Program-made: the position numbers and the translations under genes
NCBI RefSeq assembly: GCF_003286085.1
Contig: NW_020825352.1
Coordinates: 62,001 to 126,000 of the forward strand
Source of the DNA: Drosophila persimilis
Taxonomy: Eukaryota > Arthropoda > Insecta > Diptera > Drosophilidae
Direction of reading: 5' to 3'
Length of the DNA: 64,000 nt
The notes under the pieces: model-generated
What the model was told of the DNA's origin: nothing
Seen by the model: only the letters and a program-made list of their open reading frames with translations
The model's database searches: none
In this document: one piece after another, positions 50,144 through 63,300 of the stretch
Layout of the letters: each line of letters opens with the position of its first letter
How positions within the stretch are numbered: the first letter of the stretch is position 1

Positions 50144-53100
50144 TCAAAAGTAGTCAGAGTAGTAGCTATCGTAGTCGTCTAGGATATCCGCTATCTCGTC
50201 GTCAACTGAATCGTCGTCCGTCCACTGGTCGTCGCCATCGTCGCTGAGTGCTTCGCAGTCCATATCAGAGTCCTCCGATACGGCTGCGGCGTCAGGTTGT
50301 GTATTGGCGGCGGGTCTTGTAGGTGTTGGTGCTGCTGCTGGTGCTGCTGCTGGAGTCTGTGTTGGAGGATTGGCCGCTGCTGAGCCACTGCCCTTTGCCT
50401 CCGTCAGGCTTGCAATTAATGTGGTAAGTTCTTGAAGTCGTTTCTCCAAGTTTTCTATTTTAACTGCATACTCTTTTAGGAGTCCCACACACTTGCCATC
50501 GCATTGGATGGCTGGCTGCTGCTGATGCTGGGGATTTCTCGGCGTCTGGAAACGTTTTGGAGTTGGCTGCACCCGTTGATCGCGCTGGCATTGGCGCCCC
50601 TTGGCCTGTGGCTGGGAATGATGGCCGCGATGCTGGTGCTGCTGCTGGTGCTGCCGACCCAAATTGTGTCCGCGCTGCTGCTGTTTTTGTTCTTGTTGCT
50701 GCTGCTGCTCTTGCCTTAGCTTTTTCTGGAACTTGGCCAAATGATTTTCGGCCGGATTGGCTTGCGCACCTCGGCTATACAAGGGCCTGCGGGTGTTGGG
50801 CGTTGCTGCTGCTGCTGCAGCTGGTGTTGGTGCTGCTTTGGCCCCTTGTCTGCCGCTTGAATGCTGCTGTTGCTGTTGGTGTTGTGGCCGCTTCTTTTGT
50901 GATGACTGCTGCTGCTTGGGGGCGGGTATATGTGGCTGTTGTTGCTGGGAAGGACGACGACTGCTCGTCGGCTGTTGCCGTTCTGCCGCTCGTGGCTGCT
51001 GCTGCTGCTCAGCATTCCCGGACCGCAACACCCTGCTGTAGGAAGGCCTGCCATTACCTCTGGTGCCTGTGTTTGCTGTCTGCTGTTGTTGCTGGGATTG
51101 GGATTGGCGACTCGGCTGTTGAGTTTGTGGGCGTTGTTGGTCAGTTGGCTGCTGGGGCTGCTGGCGTTGCTGTTGGTACTGCTGCCTTTGCTGCTCAGCG
51201 ATGAGCCGGTTTGCCCTTAGATGTAGCAGCTCACGTGCTTGCCGCTACAATTGGCGCATTTGGGATCCTCCTGCCTGGGTTTCCTGCATGCTGTTGTGGG
51301 GTGATCTCCTGCGCATTTCATGCACTTGTATGGCCGTCTGCAGTAGTTTTTTGTGTGCCCAAACTCCTGGCACCGATGGCATTGAGCTGGATCGCGTGGC
51401 TTGGCTTGTCTTACTATGGAGACGCATTGATTGGCCAGGTTTTTAATGTCCAGAATTGCCTCATGGCCGCCATCCGCCTTGGGCTGAATTTCAACCTCAA
51501 AAATATTTAGAGGCCTCCCATTAAAACGATGTTTGAGTCCTCGGATAAACCGGGTAGTGTATCCGAGCCGTTCCAGCTCCTCCGTTATCCAGCTGCTGGG
51601 AGTAGTGTGATGTAAATGACGCACTATTACACGATAGCCCCTTTCGCTGCGCGGCTGGTGTGTGTGCAATTGGGTGCTGTCTTCAGCTAGGGCGTTCTGA
51701 ATGGCGTTGTAGGTTGTCATGTCGTCGCAGTGGACTCTGAGTCCACTGTTGGCCATCGATTTCGTCGTGAATTTCCCCACGTTCGGATTTGTTGTCAATT
51801 TGTTAATCAGGGGTACAATTGCAGGCACCAGGGGCAGGAAGATTGTTGGGACCTTGGTGCTGCGTAATGACGGTTGGACGGGCGTTATATTTATACTAAT
51901 GTCTGGCTGATGTTGCGGCTGATGGTTGTCCGTCTCCATCTGTTGGCTTTCAGCCTCTATCCTTTGGGGCTCCCTATGTTGGACCTCCGGAACCGGAACC
52001 ACACTATTTGACGGTGTGCGTATTTGCCCAGCATCTGACTCCATCTGCCGGGTCTCATGATGCAGCCTTTTCGCGAATTGGCTCTTGAACATGGGCGTGT
52101 CCAGAGTGAGGCAGGTGAAGTCATCGTCATCTGTATCCGTTTCGATCGCCGCGCATCTTCTTTTGAGCGGCGAGCGAAACGAATTTGTAGTCAATTTATC
52201 CTTTGCTATAGGGGTAAGGGGCAGGGGCGAGGGCATTTCATTGGCCAGTAGCGGGGGAACGCTAATTAGCCATTCCTTTACCAGTTGTGTTCTGGTACTA
52301 GGCCTTGTCTGAGTATTATGCTCGTCCGCCTGAGTCAGAGTGGGCAGCAAGCATTTTCTGCTTCTGCTAGAATTATTGCGTTCAGCTGTCGTCAAACTTT
52401 GTTGCTGTTGCTGGTCATTGTTTTTCTGTGTGCCGTTTACAGTTTCGGCATAAGTCAGTGTGTTTGTCTTTGTTTTGTTATTGGCGTAGGTCAGGCTAGC
52501 TTCGTTCTTGTATGTGTTTGTGTTTTGGTTCGGCGGGAGAGAGCAAGCATCTCTCTTTTTGTCATAAGTGTGTGAGTGCATGTTTGGCGGCAAACGCTTT
52601 GGGGCTTGATGTGACGAGCCTCCGTTTTGATTGTGCGCCGAGGGTTCGGCTGCCGAGAGAGCGCAAGCGTCGCTCTCTCTGATGCTTGTGTGAGTTGTTT
52701 GATTGTTTTTGTTTTCGCTAATGTTTTGGCGCGAAAACATATGGGCATAACATTTGTTCTTGTTATGTTTATGTGCACTTAAATGCTCTTTGGTAAGAGC
52801 GAAAGCGCCGCTATTTTGGGAACCCGTTGCACTTTCGCTGGGAACTATTTTTGTCTGCGTGTTTGTACGTGTATTTGATGGCGGTTTTTCTTGTATGTTG
52901 GCGTCTGTTTTTGGTGGGATTGGCGGGTATTTTCTAACATATAAACCCCTGTCCACGAAACGACGCTCGAACTCCAGCACCGTAGCTCCCAAGGAGCTCA
53001 GGGTACTCTCTGGCGAGTCCGTCTCCAACTCAGCCAGATCCGCATCCCCCTCTGAGTCGAACATTGGTTCGAAGAGGGAAGCATTTGCGGAGGGGTTCCC

Positions 53101-53238
53101 TCCCAGGGGCCTGGTCGATATGACGGCAGAACTTATTTGAGTAACGCACTCACCACCCGCTTCGGCTCTTGCCGAGTTGTCCGTAGCATCCATAACATCC
53201 ATTTTGTTGGTCGTCAGATTTGGAGCAAGTGCGTCCAT
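50144..53238 (-). pseudogene. gag: E10 gag, 34-nt deletion just after the third knuckle
   Basis: Open from 53238 to a premature stop at 51217, ending in the third Cys/His set (KHVSCYI). Compared with E9, 34 nt are missing between 51223 and 51224, with a tg microhomology at the joint. The downstream frame is open to 50144 but out of register. The truncated 673-aa product would keep the N-terminal half, the PRE_C2HC region and the first two knuckles, and lose the Gln-rich part, coiled coil and acidic tail. Confidence 0.88.
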
Positions 53239-53459
53239 TTGGTGGCCTGGTCCAGGTACTCAGTAGCTTGCTTTTCCTCTTTCCTCAGTTGGGTTTATTG
53301 GCTTCACTATTACGGCACGGTTACAGATGATTATATTGCATTATTTGCAATTATTTGGCACATATTGTTTATTTAGTTTTCATTTAATTTAATCCCGGTT
53401 TAAACATGTATTTTATTACATTTAAAGTTCCACATAAAACAACAAAAAACACAAGTCAC

Positions 53460-55300
53460 TTTTTTTTTTTTTTTTTTTCGATGTAATTAGATGCGCGTGC
53501 ACGCCTACGATGCGCACACTCGCCCGCCAGCTTTGCTACTGGCGGAGTTTATTTCCAGCTTTTCTTATTACCATAACTTCGGCAATTTACATTTAAGCTT
53601 AACTAACAACAATAATGTTCTTTTGAATTTTTGCGGGCAATTGACATTAACATTACATTAACATTAACATCTACAGACATGTTTACATTCTATCAGTATT
53701 ACAGTCGGTAGCCCTATTTTGACATTCGCAATAATTGACGTACATTTATACAAACAAAGAGATAAGTATTGAACAAATTGCAACATTAATGACATTTATA
53801 GACTAATTTAATTCTATTTATTTTCTATTTCAGGTACTGGAGGATCATCATCGTCGTCTGGAGCAGTGTGGATGGCACAGGGCGCATCCGCCTCAGCGCT
53901 GGATGTGCACGTGTATGTGATGCTGCAGATCACGCATCTGCGGCATCGGAATTGACAGAGGCAGGATCCAGGAGTTGGCGTGAATGGAGATGGAGTTTGA
54001 TGAGCGACTCTGGTCCGGCCGCCCACGTTGCTCTACCTGGAGATCTGGGGATTGGCACTGGTCCGGCCAATCGGTGTACGTTGGCCAGTGGAAATGGCCG
54101 CAGTGGAGATGGCCGCATATGAGTGCGGATTGGCTGCATCCGAGTGGCTGCTGGTCCGGCCACCCAGGATGCACTGTCAATGTAGATCGAGATGGAGATG
54201 GCGTGCTGGCCATTGTCGTCTGTATTGGCTGGCCTCGTCGTTGAATTGCTGCTGCTGTTTTGTGAGATGGCGTGACGTCACGGCCATCGGTTGACGGCAG
54301 CGTTGTCGGAGGGGCGTCCAAATTGGGCCCAACTTGCAACAAAATGTTGCGGTTGGTGGCGAGGCAGGTACTGGAGAGGCTGATCTGTGAGTGTATTGAC
54401 AAGTAAGTGTGATTAGTGGAAGTATTGGCTATTTTGTGTTGATGCGTGAATTGATGTTTTTTTCTTCTTTTAGCGGCAGCCTGGATGTTGTTGGCGACGA
54501 CGATAGGGTCTTCAAATTTCGCCCATTTGGCAGGAATTGGATGGCGAAATTGGTGTGGCAGCTGCTGGAGAGGCAGATCTATCGGAGGCGTGGCAGGTAC
54601 GTATGTTTTGTGTATGTTTGGACCATTTTGTGTTGATGCGTGTATTGATGTTTTTTCTCCTTTTAGCGGCGGCCTGTGACTGGATGTTGTTGGCGACGGC
54701 GAAAGGGCCTTCGAATTTCGCCCATTTGGCAGAAAGTGGATTTGGTGTGGCAACTGCTGGAGAGGCAGCTCTATCGGAGGCGTGGCAGGTACGTATGTTT
54801 TGTGTGTGTTTGGACCATTTTGTGTTGATGTGTGTATTGACGTCATTTTGGTTTGTTTACAGTGGCTGCTCTGGACCTGTGCGGTGGATTGTCAGGAGCG
54901 TCGTCAGTAAATCCCAAAATGTCGTCCAATTGGCATCAGATGTGTGGTGTTGATGACGGGGCAGCTGCTGGAGGGGCAGATCTGTCGGAGGCGTGGCAGG
55001 TACGTGTGATTATTTTGGGTTTTGTCCATATTGTGTTGATGTGTGTATTGACGTCATTTTGTATTATTTCAGTGGCTGCTCTGGACCTGTGCGGTGAATT
55101 GTCAGGAGCGTCGTCAATATATTCCAAGAATGTCGTCAAATTAGCAGCAAAAGTTTGGTCTATTTGTCGTGGCATCTGCTGGTGGGGCAGCTATGTCGAT
55201 GGCGTGTCAGGTGAGTACGTATTGAACATTTTTCATGGTTATGTGAGTTGATGTTTCCATCTGTTTTTAGTGGCTGCCTCAGGACCGACTTTTGGGCTCA
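53460..55300 (-). other. E11 3' UTR, five antisense introns
   Basis: Plus-strand intron-like segments at 54403-54473, 54597-54666, 54789-54862, 55000-55072 and 55211-55270. Hairpin at 53524. Confidence 0.75.
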
Positions 55301-58300
55301 TCAAAAGTAGTCAGAGTAGTAGCTATCGTAGTCGTCTAGGATATCCGCTATCTCGTCGTCAACTGAATCGTCGTCCGTCCACTGGTCGTCGCCATCGTCG
55401 CTGAGTGCTTCGCAGTCCATATCAGAGTCCTCCGATACGGCTGCGGCGTCAGGTTGTGAATTGGCGGCGGGCCTTGTAGGTGTTGGTGCTGCTTCTGGTG
55501 CTGCTGCTGGAGTCTGTGTTGGAGGATTGGCCGCTGCTGAGCCACTGCCCTTTGCCTCCGTCAGGCTTGCAATTAATGTGGTAAGTTCTTGAAGTCGTTT
55601 CTCCAAGTTTTCTATTTTGACGGCGTACTCTTTCAGGATTTCCACACACTTGCCATCACATTGGATGGCTGGCTGCTGCTGATGCTGGGGATTTCTCGGC
55701 GTCTGGAAACGTTTTGGAGTTGGCTGCACCCGTTGATCGCGCTGGCATTGGCGCCCCTTGGCCTGTGGCTGGGAATGATGGCCGCGATGCTGGTGCTGCT
55801 GCTGGTGCTGCCGACCCAAATTGTGTCCGCGCTGCTGCTGTTTTTGATCTTGTTGCTGCTGCTGCTCTTCCCTTAGCTTTTGCTGGAACTTGGCCAAATG
55901 ATTTTCGGCCGGATTGGCTTGCGCACCTCGGCTATACAAGGGCCTGCGGGTGTTGGGCGTTGCTGCTGCTGCTGCAGCTGGTGTTGGTGCTGCTTTGGCC
56001 CCCTGTCTGCCGCTTGAGTGCTGCTGTTGTTGTTGGTGTTGAGGCCGCTTCTTTTGAGATGACTGCTGTTGCTTGGGGGCGGGGATATGAGGCTGCTGTT
56101 GTTGGGAAGGACGACGACTGCTCGTCGGCTGTTGCCGTTCTGCCGCTTGTGGCTGCTGCTGCTGCTCAGCATTCCCGGACCGCAAAACCCTGCTGTAGGA
56201 GGGCCTGCCATTGCCTCTGGTGCTTGTGTTTGCTGTCTGCTGTTGTTGCTGGGATTGGGATTGGCGACTCGGCTGCTGAGTTTGTGGGCGTTGTTGGTCA
56301 GTTGGCTGCTGTGGCTGCTGGCGTTGCTGTTGGTACTGCTGCCTTTGCTGCTCAGCGATGAGCCTGTTTGCCCTTAAATGGCTGCGGGCCTTTTTGTAGG
56401 CGGGACAACCCTTGTAGCAGCTCACGTGCTTGCCGCTACAATTCGCGCATTTAGGATCCTCCTGCCTGGGTTTCCTGCATGCTGTTGTGGGGTGATCTCC
56501 TGCGCATTTCATACACTTGTATGGCCGTCTGCAGTAGTTTTTTGTATGCCCAAACTCCTGGCACCGATGGCACTGGGCTGGATCGCGTGGCTTGGCTTGT
56601 CTTACTATGGAGACGCATTGATTGGCCAGGTTTTTAATGTCCAGAATTGCCTCATGGCCGCCATCCGCCTTGGGCTGAATTTCAACCTCAAAAATGTTTA
56701 GAGGCCTTCCATTAAAACGGTGTTTTAATCCTCGGATAAACCTCGCAGTAAATCCGAGTCGTTCAAGCTCCTCAGAGATCCAGCTGCTGGGCGTGGTGTG
56801 GTGTAAGTGTCGCACTATTACACGATAGCCCCTTTCGCTGCGCGGCTGGTGTGTGTGCAATTGGGTGCTGTCTTCAGCTAGGGCGTTCTGAATGGCGTTG
56901 TATGTTATCAAGTCGTCGCAGTGGACTCTGAGTCCACTGTTGGCCATCGATTTCGTTGTGAATTTCCCCACATTTGGATTTATTGTCAATTTATTTATCA
57001 GGGGTACAATTGCAGGCACCAGGGGCAGGAAGATTGTTGGGACCTTGGTGCTGCGTAATGACTGTTGGACGGGAGTTATATTTATACTAATGGCTGGCTG
57101 ATGTTGCGGCTGATGTTGCGGCTGATGGTTGTCCGTCTCCATCTGTTGGCTTTCAGCCTCTATCCTTTGGGGCTCCCTATGTTGGACCACCGGAACCGGA
57201 ACCACACTATTTGACGGTGTGCGTATTTGCCCAGCATCTGACTCCATCTGCCGGGTCTCATGATGCAGCCTTTTCGCGAATTGGCTCTTGAACATGGGCG
57301 TGTCCAGAGTGAGGCAGGTGAAGTCATCGTCATCTGTATCCGTTTCGATCGCCGCGCATCTTCTTTTGAGCGGCGAGCGAAACGAATTTGTAGTCAATTT
57401 ATCCTTTGCTATAGGGGTAAGGGGCAGGGGCGAGGGCATTTCATTGGCCAGTAGCGGGGGAACGCTAATTAGCCATTCCTTTACCAGTTGTGTTCTGGTA
57501 CTAGGCCTTGTCTGAGTATTATGCTCGTCCGCCTGAGTCAGAGTAGGCAGCAAGCATTTTCTGCTTCTGCTAGTATTATTGCGTTCAGCTGTCGTCAAAC
57601 TTTGTTGCTGTTGCTGGTCATTGTTTTTCTTTATGCCGTTTACAGTTTCGGCATAAGTCAATGTGTTTGTTTGTGTTTTGTTATTGGCGTAGGTCAGGCT
57701 AGCTTCGTTCTTGTATGTGTTTGTGTTTTGGTTCGGCGGGAGAGAGCAAGCATCTCTCTTTTTGTCATAAGTGTGTGAGTGCATGTTTGGCGGCAAACGC
57801 TTTGGGGCTTGATGTGACGAGCCTCCGTTTTGATTGTGCGCCGAGGGTTCGGCTGCCGAGAGAGCGCAAGCGTCGCTCTCTCTGATGCTTGTGTGAGTTG
57901 TTTGCTTGTTTTTGTTTTCGCTAATGTTTTGGCGCGAAAACATATGGGCATAACATTTGTTCTTGTTTTGTTTATGTGCACTTAAATGCTCTTTTGTTAG
58001 TGCGAAAGCGCCGCTATTTTTGGAACCCGTTGCACTTTCGCTTGGGGCTATTTTTGTCTGCGTGTTTGTACGTGTATTTGATGGCGGTTTTTCTTGTATG
58101 TTGGCGTCTGTTTTTGGTGGGATTGGCGGGTATTTTCTAACATATATACCCCTGTCCACGAAACGACGCTCGAACTCCAGCACCGTAGCTCCCAAGGAGC
58201 TCAGGGTACTCTCTGGCGAGTCCGTCTCCAACTCAGCCAGATCCGCATCCCCCTCTGAGTCGAACATTGGTTCGAAGAGGGAAGCATTTGCGGAGGGGTT

Positions 58301-58441
58301 CCCTCCCAGGGGCCTGGTCATTATATCGGTAGCACTATTTTGAGTAACGCACTCACCACCCGCTTCGGCTCTTGCCGAGTTGTCCATATCATCCATAACA
58401 TCCATTTTGTTGGTCGTCAGATTTGGAGCAAGTGCGTCCAT
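55301..58441 (-). CDS. gag: Gag (ORF1), 1046 aa, intact
   Basis: Matches E8 Gag apart from one QHQP unit fewer; it has the GDD triplet that E5 lacks. All three knuckles, the coiled coil and the acidic tail are present. Confidence 0.9.
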   Translation of the reverse strand: MDALAPNLTTNKMDVMDDMDNSARAEAGGECVTQNSATDIMTRPLGGNPSANASLFEPMFDSEGDADLAELETDSPESTLSSLGATVLEFERRFVDRGIYVRKYPPIPPKTDANIQEKPPSNTRTNTQTKIAPSESATGSKNSGAFALTKEHLSAHKQNKNKCYAHMFSRQNISENKNKQTTHTSIRESDACALSAAEPSAHNQNGGSSHQAPKRLPPNMHSHTYDKKRDACSLPPNQNTNTYKNEASLTYANNKTQTNTLTYAETVNGIKKNNDQQQQQSLTTAERNNTSRSRKCLLPTLTQADEHNTQTRPSTRTQLVKEWLISVPPLLANEMPSPLPLTPIAKDKLTTNSFRSPLKRRCAAIETDTDDDDFTCLTLDTPMFKSQFAKRLHHETRQMESDAGQIRTPSNSVVPVPVVQHREPQRIEAESQQMETDNHQPQHQPQHQPAISINITPVQQSLRSTKVPTIFLPLVPAIVPLINKLTINPNVGKFTTKSMANSGLRVHCDDLITYNAIQNALAEDSTQLHTHQPRSERGYRVIVRHLHHTTPSSWISEELERLGFTARFIRGLKHRFNGRPLNIFEVEIQPKADGGHEAILDIKNLANQCVSIVRQAKPRDPAQCHRCQEFGHTKNYCRRPYKCMKCAGDHPTTACRKPRQEDPKCANCSGKHVSCYKGCPAYKKARSHLRANRLIAEQQRQQYQQQRQQPQQPTDQQRPQTQQPSRQSQSQQQQQTANTSTRGNGRPSYSRVLRSGNAEQQQQPQAAERQQPTSSRRPSQQQQPHIPAPKQQQSSQKKRPQHQQQQQHSSGRQGAKAAPTPAAAAAATPNTRRPLYSRGAQANPAENHLAKFQQKLREEQQQQQDQKQQQRGHNLGRQHQQQHQHRGHHSQPQAKGRQCQRDQRVQPTPKRFQTPRNPQHQQQPAIQCDGKCVEILKEYAVKIENLEKRLQELTTLIASLTEAKGSGSAAANPPTQTPAAAPEAAPTPTRPAANSQPDAAAVSEDSDMDCEALSDDGDDQWTDDDSVDDEIADILDDYDSYYSDYF

Positions 58442-58665
58442 TTGGTGGCCTGGTCCAGGTACTCAGTAGCTTGCTTTTCCTTCCTCTTTCCTCAGTTGGG
58501 TTTATTGGCTTCACTATTACGGCACGGTTACAGATGATTATATTGCATTATTTGCAATTATTTGGCACATATTGTTTATTTAGTTTCATTTAATTTAGTC
58601 CCGGTTTAAACATGTATTTTAATACATTTAAAGTTCCACATAAAACAACAAAAAACACAAGTCAC

Positions 58666-60355
58666 TTTTTTTTTTTTTTTTTTCGATGTAATTAGATGCG
58701 CGTGCACGCCTACGATGCGCACACTCGCCCGCCAGCTTTGCTACTGGCGGAGTTTATTTCCAGCTTTTCTTATTACCATAACTTCGGCAATTTACATTTA
58801 AGCTTAACTAACAACAATAATGTTCTTTTGAATTTTTGCGGGCAATTGACATTAACATTACATTAACATTAACATCTACAGACATGTTTACATTCTATCA
58901 GTATTACAGTCTGGTAGCCCTATTTTGACATTCGCAATTATTGGCGTACATTTATACAAACAAAGAGATGAGTATTTGGACAAATTGCAACATTAATGAC
59001 ATTTATAGGCTAATTTAATTCTATTTATTTTCTATTTCAGGTACTGGAGGATCATCGTCGTCGTCTGGAGCAGTGTGGATGGCACAGGGCGCATCCGCCT
59101 CAGCGCTGGATGTGCACGTGTATGTGATGCAGCAGATCGCGCATCTGCGGCATCAGAATTGGCAGAGGCTGGATCCAGGAGTTGGCGTGAATGGAGATGG
59201 GGTTTGATGAGCGACTCTGGTCCGGCCGCCCACGTTGCTTCTACCTGGAGAAATGGGGATTGACACTGGTCCGGCCAATCAGGGTGCGTTGGCCAGTGGA
59301 AATGGCCGCAGTGGAGATGGTCGCATATGAGTGCGGATTGGCTGCATCCGAGTGGCTGCTGGTCCGGCCACCCAGGATGCATTGTCGATGCAGATGGAGA
59401 TGGAGATGGCGCGCTGGCCATTGTCGTCTGTATTGGCTGGCCTCGTCGTTGGATTGCTGCTGCTGATGTTTTGTGATGATGATGGCGTGACGTCACGGCC
59501 ATCGGTTGCTGGCAGCGTTGTCGGAGGGGCGTCCAAATTGGGCCCAACTTGCAACACAATGTTGCAGTTGGTGGCGAGGCAGGTACTGGAGAGGCTGATC
59601 TGTGAGTGTATTGACAGGTAAGTGTGATTAGTAAAAGTATTGGCTATTTTGTGTTGATGCGTGAATTGATGTTTTTTTCTTCTTTTAGCGGCAGCCTGGA
59701 TGTTGTTGGCGACGACGATAAAGTCTTCAAATTTCGCCCATTTGGCAGGAATTGGATGGCGAAATTGGTGTGGCAGCTGCTGGAGAGGCAGCTCTATCGG
59801 AGGCATGGCAGGTACGTATGTTTTGCGTGAGTTTGGACCATTTTGTGTTGATGCGTGTATTGATGTTTTTTCTCCTTTTAGCGGCGGCCTGTGACTGGAT
59901 GTTGTTGGCGACGGCGAAAGGGCCTTCGAATTTCGCCCATTTGGCACAAAGTGGATGGTAAATTTGGTGTGGCAACTGCTGGAGAGGCAGCTCTATCGGA
60001 GGCGTGGCAGGTACGTATGTTTTGTGTGTATTTGGACCATTTTGTGTTGATGTGTATATTGACGTCATTTTGGTTTATTTACAGTGGCTGCTCTGGACCT
60101 GTGCGGTGGATTGTCAGGAGCGTCGTCAATAAATCCCAAAATGTCGTCCAATTGGCATCAGATGTGTGGTGTTGATGACGGGGCAGCTGCTGGAGGGGCA
60201 GATCTGTCGGAGGCGTGGCAGGTACGAGTGATTATTTTGAGTTTTGTCCATATTGTGTTGATGTGTGTATTGACGTCATTTTGTATTATTTCAGTGGCTG
60301 CTCTGGACCTGTGCGGTGGATTGTCAGGCTGCCTCAGGACCGACTTTTGGGCTCA
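58666..60355 (-). other. E12 3' UTR, four antisense introns
   Basis: Plus-strand intron-like segments at 59618-59688, 59812-59881, 60011-60084 and 60222-60294 (donor GTACGA, weaker than the usual GTACGT). The antisense exon-1 frame (from 59331) stays open through the first splice and stops soon after the second. The 3' UTR is a subtype of its own, mixing E3-like and E5-like parts. Hairpin at 58729. Confidence 0.75.
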
Positions 60356-63300
60356 TCAAAAGTAGTCAGAGTAGTAGCTATCGTAGTCGTCTAGGATATC
60401 CGCTATCTCGTCGTCAACTGAATCGTCGTCCGTCCACTGGTCGTCGCCATCGTCGCTGAGTGCTTCGCAGTCCATATCAGAGTCCTCCGATACGGCTGCG
60501 GCGTCAGGTTGTGAATTGGCGGCGGGCCTTGTAGGTGTTGGTGCTGCTTCTGGTGCTGCTGCTGGAGTCTGTGTTGGAGGATTGGCCGCTGCTGAGCCAC
60601 TGCCCTTTGCCTCCGTCAGGCTTGCAATTAGTATGGTAAGCTCTTGCAGTCTTTTCTCCAAGTTTTCTATTTTGACGGCGTACTCTTTTAAGGTTTCCAC
60701 ACACTTGCCATCGCATTGGATGGCTGGCTGCTGCTGATGCTGGGGATTTATCGGCGTCTGGAAACGATTTGGAGTTGGCTGCACCCGTTGATCGCGCTGG
60801 CATTGGCGCCCCTTGGCCTGTGGCTGGGAATGATGGCCGCGATGCTGGTGCTGCTGCTGGTGCTGCCGACCCAAATTGTGACCGCGCTGCTGATGTTTTT
60901 GTTGCTGCTGCTCTTCCCTTAGCTTTTGCTGGATCTTGGCCAAATGATTTTCGGCCGGATTGGCTTGCGCACCTCGGCTATACAAGGGCCTGCGGGTGGT
61001 GGGCGTTGCTGCTGCAGCTGGTGTTGGTGCTGGTGCTGCTTTGGCCCCCTGTCTGCCGCTTGAATGCTGCTGTTGTTGTTGGTGTTGTGGCCGCTTCTTT
61101 TGTGATGACTGCTGCTGCTTGGGGGCGGGTATATGTGGCTGTTGTTGCTGGGAAGGACGACGACTGCTGTTCGGCTGTTGCCGTTCTGCCGCGCGTGGCT
61201 GCTGCTGCTGCTCAGCATTCCCGGACCGCAACACCCTGCTGTAGGAAGGCCTGCCATTAACTCTGGTGCCTGTGTTTGCTGTCTGCTGTTGTTGCTGGGA
61301 TTGGGATTGGCGACTCGGCTGCTGAGTTTGTGGGCGTTGTTGGTCAGTTGGCTGCTGTGGCTGCTGGCGTTGCTGTTGGTACTGCTGCCTTTGCTGCTCA
61401 GCGATGAGCCTGTTTGCCCTTAAATGGCTGCGGGCCTTTTTGTAGGCGGGACAACCCTTGTAGCAGCTCACGTGCTTGCCGCTACAATTGGCGCATTTGG
61501 GATCCTCCTGCCTGGGTTTCCTGCATGCTGTTGTGGGGTGATCTCCTGCGCATTTCATGCACTTGTATGGCCGTCTGCAGTAGTTTTTTGTGTGCCCAAA
61601 CTCCTGGCACCTATGGCACTGGGCTGGATCACGTGGCTTGGCTTGTCTTACTATGGAGACGCATTGATTGGCCAGGTTTTTAATGTCCAGAATTGCCTCA
61701 TGGCCGCCATCCGCCTTGGGCTGAATTTCAACCTCAAAAATGTTTAGAGGCCTTCCATTAAAACGGTGTTTTAATCCTCGGATAAACCTCGCAGTAAATC
61801 CGAGTCGTTCAAGCTCCTCAGAGATCCAGCTGCTGGGCGTGGTGTGGTGTAAGTGTCGCACTATTACACGATAGCCCCTTTCGCTGCGCGGCTGGTGTGT
61901 GTGCAATTGGGTGCTGTCTTCAGCTAGGGCGTTCTGAATGGCGTTGTATGTTATCAAGTCGTCGCAGTGGACTCTGAGTCCACTGTTGGCCATCGATTTC
62001 GTCGTGAATTTCCCCACGTTCGGATTTGTTGTCAATTTGTTAATCAGGGGTAAAATTGCAGGCACCAGGGGCAGGAAGATTGTTGGGACCTTGGTGCTGC
62101 GTAATGACGGTTGGACTGGCGTTATATTTATGCTAATGTCTGGCTGATGTTGCGGCTGATGATTGTCCGTTTCCATCTGTTGGCTTTCAGCCTCTATCCT
62201 TTGGGGCTCCCTATGTTGGACCTCCAGAACCGGAACCACACTATTTGACGGTGTGCGTATTTGCCCAGCATCTGACTCCATCTGCCGGGTCTCATGATGC
62301 AGCCTTTTCGCGAATTGGCTCTTGAACATGGGCGTGTAAAGAGTGAGGCAGGTGAAGTCATCGTCATCTGTATCCGTTTCGATCGCCGCGCATCTTCTTT
62401 TGAGCGGCGAGCGAAACGAATTTGTAGTCAATTTATCCTTTGCTATAGGGGTAAGGGGCAGGGGCGAGGGCATTTCATTGGCCAGTAGCGGGGGAACGCT
62501 AATTAGCCATTCCTTTACCAGTTTTGTTCTGGTACTAGGCCTTGTCTGAGTATTATGCTCGTCCGCCTGAGTCAGAGTGGGCAGCAAGCATTTTCTGCTT
62601 CTGCTAGAATTATTGCGTTCAGCTGTCGTCAAACTTTGTTGCTGTTGCTGGTCATTGTTTTTCTGTGTGCCGTTTATGGTTTCGGCATAAGTCAGTGTGT
62701 TTGTCTTTGTTTTGTTATTGGCGTAGGTCAGGCTAGCTTCGTTCTTGTATGTGTTTGTGTTTTGGTTCGACGGGAGAGAGCAAGCATCTCTCTTTTTGTC
62801 ATAAGTGTGTGAGTGCATGTTTGGCGGCAAACGCTTTGGGGCTTGATGTGACGAGCCTCCGTTTTGATTGTGCGCCGAGGGTTCGGCTGCCGAGAGAGCG
62901 CAAGCGTCGCTCTCTCTGATGCTTGTGTGAGTTGTTTGCTTGTTTTTGTTTTCGCTAATGTTTTGGCGCGAAAACATATGGGCATAACATTTGTTCTTGT
63001 TTTGTTTATGTGCACTTAAATGCTCTTTTGTTAGTGCGAAAGCGCCGCTATTTTTGGAACCCGTTGCACTTTCGCTGGGGGCTATTTTTGTCTGCGTGTT
63101 TGTACGTGTATTTGATGGCGGTTTTTCTTCTATGTTGGCGTCTGTTTTTGGTGGGATTGGCGGGTATTTTCTAACATATAAACCCCTGTCCACGAAACGA
63201 CGCTCGAACTCCAGCACCGTAGCTCCCAAGGAGCTCAGGGTACTCTCTGGCGAGTCCGTCTCCAACTCAGCCAGATCCGCATCCCCCTCTGAGTCGAACA

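Larger units (their letters stand above)
48468..53459 (-). mobile_element. E10: full-length HeT-A-like element with damaged gag
   Basis: 5' UTR 53239-53459, gag 50144-53238 (deleted), 3' UTR 48468-50143, tail of 13 A. It is closest to E3 in the 3' UTR and to E9 in the C-terminal half of gag, and the 5' UTR has the same 5-nt shortening of the pyrimidine tract as E3. Confidence 0.9.
53460..58665 (-). mobile_element. E11: full-length HeT-A-like element
   Basis: 5' UTR 58442-58665, gag 55301-58441 (open), 3' UTR 53460-55300, with a 19-base oligo(A) tail. It is a close relative of E5 and E8, without the amber codon of E5 and with two rather than three QHQP repeats. Confidence 0.9.
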
